Shown in pieces: positions 12,205-21,798 of a stretch of DNA of 64,000 bases. The stretch's first letter is position 1. Each line of letters begins with the position of its first letter. Both the position numbers and the translations under genes were made by a program. The stretch covers positions 992,001 to 1,056,000 of the forward strand of contig JAUKTV010000004.1 of NCBI GenBank assembly GCA_030549205.1, given 5' to 3'. The notes below the pieces were generated by a model, which searched no databases, was not told the origin of the DNA, and worked only from the letters and a program-made list of their open reading frames with translations. Source of the stretch: Apiosordaria backusii. Taxonomy: Eukaryota > Ascomycota > Sordariomycetes > Sordariales > Lasiosphaeriaceae.

Positions 12205-12760
12205 TTAGTTACCTGACTTTTTTACAGGGTCATAACAACCCGGCTGGTCAAGGTTGTATTGGGGAGTGTGTTTGTTGAGTCTTGGTGTTTTGACCTTCGA
12301 CCGGTGGGCCTCAAGCAGAAAACCTGCTATCGCCAAGCCTACCCCTTTGCCATCTAGATTCAACAGGGTAGCCTCCATCCTTGAAGGGTCGTTGATGTCA
12401 AATCTAACTAGGAAGACCAACCGACCATCGAATAGTATTTGATAGCTGGTGCTCAGCAATTCGGACCGGCTGTATTTGACAATCTGCTGTATAATTTTGA
12501 GAGCCGTACCGGGGAACCATGACTTTAAACCCGAGCCCAGTGGTAGCTCAACGATCAACCGGCCGGCGGCGTTGCGCTTCTTTGACTTCTGAAGCTGCAG
12601 CCGTATGTCTGTTCTTGCCTTCTCCAATTCTTTTTGCTTAAGAGTGCCAACCTACATCACCTCACTATGTTTATCCCACTTTGCTCTCAGGGAGGAAGAT
12701 ATCTAAGGTTTCTAGCGCCAGTTTTTGATCGGGTGTCGCGTCACCAACAAAGTCAAACAT
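12205..12760 (-). pseudogene. Probable broken gene of unknown family
   Basis: On the minus strand an ATG at 12760 opens a frame that reads like protein (MFDFVGDATPDQKLALETLD) but stops at 12673-12671 after 29 codons. A second frame, open from 12651 to the stop at 12205, gives about 148 residues: a Lys-rich helix followed by a hydrophobic-patterned part (RLIVELPLGSG, YQILFDGRLVFLV). The two pieces read as consecutive parts of one protein separated by about 20-30 nt holding several stops. That gap is too short for a normal fungal intron (28 nt between the only GT and AG). I infer an inactivated gene or the last exons of a badly degraded one. I do not recognise the family. Confidence 0.35.
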
Positions 12761-14322
12761 TCACAATGAACGGTATTTTATGTAATAGGATTCGTGAAGT
12801 GGTGGATCTCTTTAACTGGGCCAAATAGTTGGGGCATAGCCAGATAAGAGATAAGAGGTAAGATAAGGACTTGTGAATGCCCAACCACTTCAGGTATTAA
12901 TCGGCCTGATTGAAACTCAGTGAACTCTGTTAAGTACCAGGTAATTAGTAGAGCAAACAGGTTATGTTAGTCGTGCTCTTACCGCCAATTTGCAAGCTAT
13001 CATGGTCATAGACATGAATCACAGATTTTACAGAGGTACCAGTGAAAGTTGCAATTCATATTCACACGTCGTACGAGTTCAATCACCTCGTTATCCGACA
13101 AGCGAGCAAGGCTAGGTACCCATGCAGTTGCTTTCATCTTTTTCAGGTGCAAGGTGGTTCAGGCTTCACAGGTCATCCATAGAGGAGAACTTGTAGTGGA
13201 TGACGGAAAGTGATCGATTGAAAGAAATCTGAATTGAGGCCAGGCCACTGAGTGAGCTAAAATATATTATGCGAGTTGAAGCCAGAGAGTCGGGCTACTC
13301 TACTCAGGCATGCTGTGAATAAAAAGCCAGCACTGTAAGCCAGCAGGGGGGATCCTACCTACCTAGCGGGATATATCCTCCAATTTATGTAGGTGGGACC
13401 GCAGGACAATCGTTGAATAGAGCACCGCTCCAAAATGCATGGCTGAGTCTTTGTTCTAGCTTGTCAGGGTCCAATAAGCCCTCCAGGTCAGAGCTGTAGT
13501 CCCTCTCGAGCTGTTAGGTTGGCCTCTTTTCTTCGTTAAACTGTCGAAAGAGGAGGACTAAATTGATATGGAAGTCATGCTGATGACTAGAACAGAAATC
13601 CCTATACCTGGCGTTGGCTACGGACGGTTCAAAGAACAGGCCAAGTGCTGTGATGGTGAAATAACGGCCAACGTGGTTTGATAAAACGGTGAACAGATAG
13701 CCTCCGTTTTTTCCGGCTCGAGACCCGACCATGATCAAGGGATTTTGAGAGTCAAACCCTGCGTGTCCCACATGGGAACCGTTCTGGCCCCCTCTGGCTG
13801 CATGTACACGCTGTCCTGCATGCAGGATTGGTCCATCTTGCACACACTATCACCTGCCCTTTCCGCTCGCCGAACCCATCCATATCTGCAGGTAGATTCC
13901 GTACCTATATACAGCTAAAAGTCCAGACCGCCATAAATGTACACCATCACACCCTCCTCGGACACTGTCACCCATTTGCAACCTGTTTCTGGAGAATAAT
14001 CCCGAGCGCCTGAGCCCCTGACCATTCAATACTATCAAACATCTAACAATTGACTTCCTGGGTAATAACCTCCTGATGCAATACGCCCCGCCCGCTTTTA
14101 GGAAGCCTCCCTTTATGACATTTGCTTTTTAATACAATACAAGGCGGCCCATGACCAACTCCCCAAGGCCATTACAAACAACAAGTAAATCAAAAAATGT
14201 GTATATGGTATATGCTTCAGTAGTCCTTTCGTATCGACGACCTCGCTGAGATCATCACGTCGTGGCTACCTGGTTTCATTCAAATGGGCAAAGCAGATGC
14301 ACTAGTGTGCTATCCGCTACTT
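12761..14322. other. Intergenic; nothing convincing seen
   Basis: Downstream flank of SEC61 plus about 1.3 kb without coding character. Short open frames on the minus strand (around 13514-13843) lack conservation-like features and intron signals. Confidence 0.5.
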
Positions 14323-16014
14323 TTAACCCATGATCATCCCCTTCATACCGGACAAATCACCCTCCTTGGCCGCGATCTCGAAGTAACCATAAATGATCCT
14401 GGTTACACGGGTTAGTGTCATGAACAGATTAAAACAATTGTATGGTCAGAACTTACGTAACAGCAAGCAGAGTTCCGGTACCGGAGCCGAGCGCACCCAT
14501 GAGGTCGCTGGCAACGGAAAGAGCACCAATGCAGGCGCCACCGAAGGCAGCGGCAGTGGGGATGATGCGCTTGAGCTCCTTGTACATGCTCTGCTCACGG
14601 TGGCCAGCCATAACGAGACCCTGGTCCTTGAGCTGCTTGGCAACGTCACGGGGGCTGGAGCCGGAAACCTCAATCCAGGTCTTGGAGAAGACGGCGCAGG
14701 CGGTGAGCATGTAGGCGATGTAGACAACGGTGTGGATGGGGTCGAGCATGGCGTCCTTGAAGTTGAGGGGAGGAGACATGTAGTAGACAAGACCGGAAAT
14801 GGCAGAGAGCTGCGAGGAGCCGTCCTTGGCCTCCCAGACACCGAAAAGACGGACCAGAAGGTTCTCGGAGAAGCGAGAGTAGAGCATCTGGCTGATCAGG
14901 AAGATGTTGGAGGAGAGAGCGGACTGAAGCATGATGGGCATGTTCGAGGTGTAGAACAGGCGGATGGGGTACGAGCCACGAGCACCACGCTGGCGGGACG
15001 ACTTGACGGGGATCTCGACGCGGAAGCCCTGGAGGTAGATGACGGCGGCGAAAACGACGAGGGTGGCGAGGAGGTTCATGATGTTGGGCAGGTTCTGTCT
15101 GTAGAAAGCCTCCTGAAGGGCTCTCTGCTTGTTGGGCCAGGTCATGAGGAGGTGGAAGAGGGCGATAACGGCACCCTCGTACTCGGGGCCACGGCCGGTG
15201 TTGATCGATGTGGGGGAGAAAGCCTTCCACATGATAGACTCGCAAATGTTGGTGGCAATGAAGAGCGAAATGCCGCTGCCAAGGCCATAGCCCTTCTGGA
15301 GGAGCTCATCGAGGAGAATGACAATCATGCCAGCAAGAACCAGCTGAAGAATCAGGAGGAAGACAATACCGGCTCCGAGGTCGCTGGGAGGGCCATAAAG
15401 ACCGGTGAAGACGTAGACAGTGGCGGTACCAACGGAGAGAATAAGAGCGAAGAGCTTCTGGGCGGTCTGGTAGAGCTCGCGATCGGACTTGAGGTCGAGG
15501 TTGACATCGATCATGTGGGTGCCGGCAAGGAGCTGGAAGACCATGCCCGACGAGATGATGGGAGTGATACCCAATTCCATCAGCGTACCCCGGTTACTCG
15601 CCATCATCATGCGCAGCCAGTATAGAGGATCGGATGTGTCTGAGGAGACGATGCCATAGAGGGGCATCTGGCTCATCACCAAGAAGATGAGCAGTGTCAG
15701 GCCAGTCCACATCAACTTTTGGTTGAAGGGAATCTTGGTCTCTGGCTGCTGAACCTCGGGGAGGAACGGCACAAAGGGCTTGACCAGGTCGAGAAATCGT
15801 ACTGCATGGCAAAACAAGATGGTCAGCGCAACCGTCGCAAACAGGAGCTGCTCGAGCAGGGGCCAGAGATGCTAGACGGCGGGATCGTGAAGAGGATATG
15901 CCAATTGGCGAAGGCGCAGAGCTCCAATGGCGCGGGATAGCTGTTGATGCCCAGCGCGAAGCTGTCGTCATGACGCGCTGGGAAACTGGGCAGATGGTAC
16001 TTACAAGAACTCAT
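14323..16014 (-). CDS. sec61: Sec61 alpha, translocon pore subunit
   Basis: 476 aa from three exons: 16014-16005 (only 10 nt), 15801-14457 and 14398-14323. Introns are 203 nt (15802-16004) and 58 nt (14399-14456). The first exon encodes MSS plus one base and restores the N-terminus [13 protein letters not shown]. The last exon restores the ending [20 protein letters not shown]. Length and sequence agree with the fungal Sec61/SecY family of ten transmembrane helices. It forms the ER channel for co- and post-translational import and membrane insertion. The lateral-gate and plug region lies near MSQMPLYG, and the cytosolic loop with [13 protein letters not shown] binds ribosomes in homologues. 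Codon use is strongly biased to C-ending codons, as expected for high expression. It diverges from the tRNA isopentenyltransferase gene. Confidence 0.97.
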
Positions 16015-16492
16015 GGTGGCGGTGGGATGTGACAGTAGAAAAAAATAAATTAATAAACCATCCAGAAGAAAAGGAAGGGCCAAAGTGAGCGACAACGACT
16101 CTGGTGGATGACGAGTGTTGTCAGCGCAATTGGGGAAGAAGAGAGAAGGAGGTTGATGCTCAGCTCTGGATATGGAGCAGAGGAGGCGGCTCCCAAGAGA
16201 TCTGGCTTCAAAAGTTATTCTGTGATGTGTCCAATTTCGAAATGGATCCACACGTGACCCCTGACCACCCAAAACGCGCGCACGTCCACAAGTGCTCCGT
16301 GCAGCAGATACCCTGCGGCCAGCTCCATTTCCCCTGTTGGAGACATGGGAGCCTCACTCACCTCAAAAAAAACTCAAAAAATGAATTTGGAGCTTCCAAG
16401 TTCCCCAAAAGACAGGATAAATAAGAAAAAGAAATTTGATACAAACAATGAGATGGCTTGTTCATAGCTGACCTCAGTCAATATCTCCCCAC
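16015..16492. promoter_or_regulatory. Bidirectional promoter region, SEC61 / MOD5
   Basis: 478 bp between divergent start codons. It holds a CCAAT box at 16231-16235 and a CACGTG palindrome at 16251-16256. CACGTG-type E-boxes can serve bZIP or bHLH factors, including ER-stress control, but here that is only a sequence match. Confidence 0.4.
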
Positions 16493-18059
16493 ATGAATCT
16501 TTTTCTGCGACTCCTGCGATTCTTCCCCACAGCGTCCCGAATACCACCACAAATTCCCATTGTCAAGAGAATGAAGCCTCTCATCATCATCTATGGGTCA
16601 ACCGGCACTGGCAAGTCAGATGTAAGTGCATCTCACCTAGCCTTGGCGTCCGTTGTTGACAACCGTCTCCTAATAGCTCGCCGTTGAGCTGGCCACCCGC
16701 TTCAACGGCGAGGTCATCAACGCCGATGCCATGCAAATGTACAAAGGCTTGCCTATCATCACCAACAAAATCACGGTCGAAGAACAGAAGGGCGTCCCTC
16801 ACCATTTACTCGGCAACATCGAACTGAGTGAAGACCCCTGGTTCGTAACCCGCTTCAAGCAAGAAGCCACCCGAATCATCGCTGAGATTCGCTTCCGGGA
16901 CAAACTCCCCATCCTAGTCGGCGGCAGCTCTTACTACCTTGATGGCCTGCTCTTCGATGAGAGGCTGGTAGATGCTGAACGTCCATCCCCCGAAGAAGGC
17001 TGGATCTCCAACCGCGAAGAACTTGCCGCCAAACATCCCATCCTCACCAGCTCAGGAGAGGCCATGTTGGCCAAACTCCGCGAAGTAGACCCCATTATGG
17101 CCGACAAATGGCACCCCAATGATGTTCGCAAAATCCGCACTTCCCTCGAAATCTACTTCGCCACCGGCCGCCCAGCCTCAGAGATTTATGCTGAGCAAAA
17201 ATCCAGGAAAATCACCAAATCACCACATCAAAACCCAAGCCTTGGCGAAGTTCTCATCTTCTGGCTCTACGCCCACCGCGACCTGCTCAACACGCGCCTC
17301 GACAAACGGGTAGACAAAATGGTCAGAAACGGTTTGATAGACGAAACCTCTCAAGTTTACGACTACCTCCAAACCCGCCTTGCCTCCGGGGAAAGCGTTG
17401 ATCGGTCTAAAGGAATTTGGCAATCTATCGGATTTCGCCAGTTTGAACCTTACCTCCACGCCCAGAAGGAAAACCCAGATGATGAGGCAAATCTAGAAAA
17501 GTTGATGGCCGCCGGGATAGAAGAGACCAAAATTGCCACCCATCAATACGCTAAATACCAGCTGAGATGGATGGCCACCAAGACCCTCACTTCTCTCCAG
17601 GAAGAGAATTTGATGGACAAGCTCTACCTCCTTGATAGCTCCAACCTTGATACTTGGCACCAAGATGTTTTAGAAAAAGGTGTTGATCTCGCTACCAAGT
17701 TCCTTAAGGGCGAGGAACCGCTTCCTACACCTGTTTCCATTTCAGAAACCGCTCGTGAGGTCCTCGCTGAGGCGCTAGAGAGAAGCAACCGAAAAGAGAC
17801 GCCATGTCGGAAAACTTGTGAGGTGTGCAACAAAACGTTGCTAACTGAGGAGCTGTGGCAACAGCATATAACAAGCAGTAAACACAACAAGGTGGTGAGA
17901 GCAAAGAGGAAGAGGGCGTTGATACCTGCGGACCGCATCCCGTCTAGGGCTCTTGCAAAAATCGTCGACGATGACATTGGTGTATTTCCAGAACCAAAGG
18001 CACAAAAGACAGAAGCGGGACACTCAGAGGAACAAAAATTAGAAGAGAAACAAGCCTGA
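16493..18059 (+). CDS. mod5: tRNA dimethylallyltransferase (MOD5/MiaA family)
   Basis: 503 aa from exons 16493-16621 and 16677-18059; the 55-nt intron (GTAAGT...CTAATAG) interrupts the P-loop helix. Spliced, the P-loop GSTGTGKS (35-42) runs on into DLAVELATRFNGE and then DAMQMYKGLPIITNK, the substrate-binding signature of the family. It transfers dimethylallyl to A37 of tRNAs reading UNN codons. Near the C-terminus is a matrin/U1-type C2H2 finger (C424, C427, H440, H446) followed by basic residues, as in eukaryotic members. The first 26 residues are hydrophobic and Arg-rich without acidic residues, like a mitochondrial presequence, and a second in-frame ATG stands at codon 27 just before the conserved core. 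Dual mitochondrial and cytosolic/nuclear forms from two starts, as in yeast Mod5, are therefore likely. Confidence 0.95.
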
Positions 18060-18189
18060 ATTATCAGCAAAGCATTGTGGCATTTTCTGTATTATGTGAG
18101 CTGCGCTTGTACTATTAATAGCGTATATCTCCTCAATCACCCAGAGAGAAAACATGGCATCTAGCTTCAGTGTCCAGTCCTTGAGGTTT

Positions 18190-18635
18190 CTTCCACAGGG
18201 TCATGCGGGGGCTCCAGGGGCGTATCTATGGGCTCTGGGCGAATTTCCTCAAGCAAGCGCAAAAGTCTTTTATATTTTCTTCATATGGTCCTTTTCGTCA
18301 AAAAGTCTGTCGTCCAAGGGACGGTAACATAGGTCGTGGTCCAACGACTGAATCAGCCAAATCACCCCCTGCACTGGCGCTGTCAGCCACGACTCCGGGA
18401 CCCAGCCGTCCCAGTTGCCCCCTGCCGCTTCCTCCTCGGGTATGCGTACCAGCCTCCACGCCCAAATGTCAGATAGATAGGTATATAAAGTATGGCCAGC
18501 GCCACTGAATGGCCGAATATCGACACAACCTCTGCAGTTCGCCTTCGTCAAGGTTTCGCGGGGCTCGCACACAAGGGTGTCAGTTGAACCCCTGCACGTT
18601 GTGGACAATAAAATGGAGACTACTACTGTAAAAGA
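18190..18635 (-). pseudogene. Frameshifted, truncated relic of the kinase-like family
   Basis: From about 18635 to 18270 the minus strand encodes a stretch that aligns with residues about 335-455 of the protein at 7299-9431. Shared landmarks include C-x-PR, YTYLSD/YTHTVE-W, GNWDGWVPESWL against GNWDEWVPVSWL, IWL, RPLDD against SPLDE, and DHM. Just after DHM the frame hits a stop. Moving by one base restores RLLRLLEEIRPEP, the counterpart of RLLELLEQFGRKP. The gap holds 13 nt where four codons are expected, so a single-base insertion explains the break. The upstream kinase-like lobe is absent; the sequence beyond is AT-rich and repetitive. This is a dead partial copy unless the base is a sequencing error. 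Confidence 0.75.
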
Positions 18636-19223
18636 ATGACCTTGAGAGATAGTGAACAGGCTTTGAAAGATAGTCGGCAGGCCTTAGAAGATAGTCAATA
18701 GGCCTTAGAATTACATGATAGGCGTTCTAATTGTATATAAATACGTATTAAACTATGTTTAAGACCTATCAACTAGCTTTCACTGCTTAATAATTATCTT
18801 TAAACACGTTTGTTTTAAGTAGCAGTCTCTATTATTTTGTCCACGACGTGCTCTGTTTCTCGATGTACGAGCAAAGCCAAGCTTCCTGAAAATTGATGAC
18901 GGCTATTGATCCATCCCTTCTCACAGGAACATCATGAGGTCTCAACTCGCGGTGATCAATCTAACAAAACCACCACAACGCCTCATTCGCTTCACTGGCC
19001 CAGTGGGGATAAGCCCAGGCGCAGTGGAAGTTTCAGCGGTGGTGATCCGAAAGAGCTTTGAGGTTGTGTGGCACACTCGGTGATAATCCATCGAATTGTT
19101 ACCATTACTCTTAACCCTTCAAGCTATCACTACTTGTCCCAATACCACACACCATCCACTACCACCTCATGTCATGTCCACCATAACACCATACTCCTAG
19201 CCCAAATTTCCCCACTATCCACT
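18636..19223. other. AT-rich intergenic DNA with tandem repeat; PNS1 3' flank
   Basis: From about 18710 to 18840 the DNA is visibly AT-rich compared with its surroundings. No gene is seen. The 21-bp repeat is listed separately. The rest is the downstream flank of PNS1. Confidence 0.5.
18647..18709. repeat. 21-bp tandem repeat, three copies
   Basis: Units starting AGATAG at 18647, 18668 and 18689 share AGATAGT...AGGCYTT with a few changes. A weaker fourth copy (ATGATAGGCGTT) follows. The array sits right at the truncated end of the kinase-like relic. Confidence 0.75.
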
Positions 19224-21018
19224 TCAAGCATGAATAGCCTGCTGAACCTCTGGATAAACCGCCACCATCCTGTGATACAAATCCGGATGATCTCTGATCA
19301 TGACCTCTGGATCCCACGCGCTAGCCACAAAGATGGTGTCAATACCGCTGCTAAGCGGCGTGGTGAACACATTGCAAATCTGCAACCCTATCAAGAACGA
19401 GAAGGCCACCACAACCGGCGTGAATCCTCCACCAACATTGTAAGAAGGATTGGTAAAGACCATATAGCAATACGCCATCAAGGCCGTGGCATACCCTACA
19501 AACATGGCGCCCATGCCGAGGACAGGACCAATGAGACATTCGTTGATAAGGGCGTCGATACCGCGGTCTTTGATCATCCTGTTTCATTGTTGTCAGCCAC
19601 ACTCACCATCCAAAACATCAAGCAGAATGAACAAGGGGGCACTCACTTCCAGGTATCCTTCGCAGCCGGCACATACGCTTTTCCATAAAGCGCAATATGC
19701 GCAAACGCATACCGGTTCAAGAACTGAACCGCCCAGTCCAACAACCCAATCAGGCACCCCACCAGACACCACAAAATCATACCCAAAATATCACCGTCCG
19801 ACGACGCCTGAGCCCTCGCCACAGAGGCCAACTGCCTCAAGAAGTTGATAATAGCCACCACCAAGCTCCCCAAGCTGATACTTCCAAAGCTATACGTCAA
19901 GCACCTCTTCAACGCCCCCCTCGTCACCTTTGTCGGGTAATTCCTCGAGTTGAAATACCAGCTCCCATACACCCCAGCGATGGTAGTATGCACCGTATTC
20001 TTCAACCACTCCGAAATCCAATACGCCGCAAAAGTAATAAACGCAATCAACCCAATCACCTTCCCCCTCCCACACCCACCAGCACCTTGCCTACAGGCAG
20101 GGTTATTCGGGTCAGGTTCATACTTGACATAGACACTAACAAGCGTAACCGAGAACCACGCCGCAAATAACGTAGCCAGCAGCCCACCGATAGCGCTGAC
20201 AAGGTAGACATGCCCGAACTTCTTCGCGACGTCAATAGCAGTCTGTAGCATCAACACGCTGAACGGAATCCGCGAGCGCCAGCTAATGAAGCAGATAAGC
20301 TGGAAAACGGCAAAGATCAAAAAGACAATCCCCCCAGAGTAGTACTTCCTCGAAAGCATATACAGCGCCGTGGCGAACCCAAGAACAACGTTGAGGATCC
20401 CCGTGATCCAGATGAACTGCTTCGTGAACTTCCTCGCAATCCACATATACCCATAGCTGAGCACAATAGCCGTAATAAGCACCCAGCCGAAGAGCCAAAT
20501 AGTATGCGTCGTCAAACCAAACGTGTTGCGCTGCCCAGAGATACCACCCGAGTTCATGTTACGAGTCGCAGCTGTCAAAAACAACCAAGTTAGCCCACGC
20601 CCTCCACTTCATCAGCAACCACCCAAACAGTCTTACCATATCCCTGAATCGACATCGCACTCACAGCCACAAACCCAGCACACGTCGCCAAAAACAGCAC
20701 CCCCGCCCACAAATCATTCCACTTTGGCTTCTCCACCGCAAAAACCTCCTCATAACTCGGCGGAGGGCCCATCTTCCCATCCTGTTGTCCACCATTCGGA
20801 GGCGCGCCATACCCATTGTGATAACCCCCATCATTCATCGGAGCATTGCCATACCCCCCTTCATTCACGGGAGGAGGAGGCGGAGGAGGTCGGTTATAAT
20901 ACCCATTCTGCGGCTGTTGCATCTCGTACGACGAGTTCGGCGGCGGATACTGCTGAGGTTGCTGTGATGGATTGTAGTAATTCGCGGCTTCACCGCCGCC
21001 GGCCCCTTGGTATGCCAT
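19224..21018 (-). CDS. pns1: Choline-transporter-like protein PNS1 (SLC44/CTL)
   Basis: 553 aa from exons 21018-20637, 20571-19647 and 19578-19224, with introns of 65 and 68 nt. The N-terminal 90 residues are a Gly/Pro/Asn/Tyr-rich cytosolic tail with a PPPPPPP run and a PPSYEE motif, a possible PPxY ubiquitin-ligase site. About ten transmembrane helices follow. The Cys-bearing loop (NNPACRQGAGGC) and the conserved TYSFGSISLGSL, LNRYAF-x-HIALYGK and DALINECLIGPVL segments are typical of the CTL/PNS1 family. Length matches other fungal PNS1 proteins. It should reside in the plasma membrane; the yeast protein's transport role is not settled, so choline transport is only a family inference. Confidence 0.95.
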
Positions 21019-21798
21019 TTTTGCGAACCTGATGGCGAAGGTCGAGGGTCCCTGCAAGATAGGTTGTTGCCGCCAGCTTTTGGGGTTGTTGTCTTGGATA
21101 AAACGTCGTGTTCAAGAGAGGAGGCAGCTAGCAAAGCCCCGTTGGACTTTGCGTAAAAGAAGTAAAAATAGAAAAGAGAATAGAGAGCAGTTTTGAGATG
21201 GGAGAAGGTTGCGCAGAATGGAAATTGGACCGTTTGACAGGCTGCCAGCAGCCGTGGAATGGTCTGTCTTGGGAGTAGGTTGTGGATGTTTGATGACGTA
21301 AAGGACGTGATTTGGGGGGGCAGGTGCCAAGCCTGACGTTGATCGACATGGAGCCACTCGCTAATCTTGTGTAGCCGGGTGGATCCGATTTCTCCCTGCT
21401 CGAAGCTCCAGCCAGTTTGCGATCTACTGTGTACCTACCATTGTCAAAGTCTGGTGACTACACTCAACATAACTCTATGAAAGCTGACGGAGTTCGGGTC
21501 AAACTTAGGTGAAGCATCAACTGTGTGAATCATCTTTGAAGGAAAAGCATCTGGTAGATGGTGCCTAGCAAAATGCCAAGTAGCCAAGACGGGTTTCGGC
21601 ACACCAAGACGGTTTTCCGGCACAGACGCCTCAGACCCCAACCCCTATTCGTTGCCCCGTCAGATGTTTACTTTTCTCAGACTTGAAGCTCTTCACCTCT
21701 ACAACACTTCAGGCGATTGCATTTTGCAGTGAACACACCCTGACCCCATAGGATTTATCTAGCCTTTTGACATACTTCCATCAATTTAACAAACAACC
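21019..21798. other. Intergenic: PNS1 promoter and GluRS 3' flank
   Basis: No gene seen. A 20-bp tandem duplication (CCAAGACGGGTTTCGGCACA and a near copy) lies at 21584-21624. Confidence 0.5.

Noticed and set aside
14393..15625. Plus-strand open frame of 410 codons
   Set aside because: Antisense to SEC61 and very rich in Gly, Val, Glu and Asp, as expected from its C-biased codons read backwards.
18709..18840. Possible transposon remnant in AT-rich DNA
   Set aside because: No terminal repeats, target duplication or transposase-like protein can be recognised; kept only as an AT-rich note.
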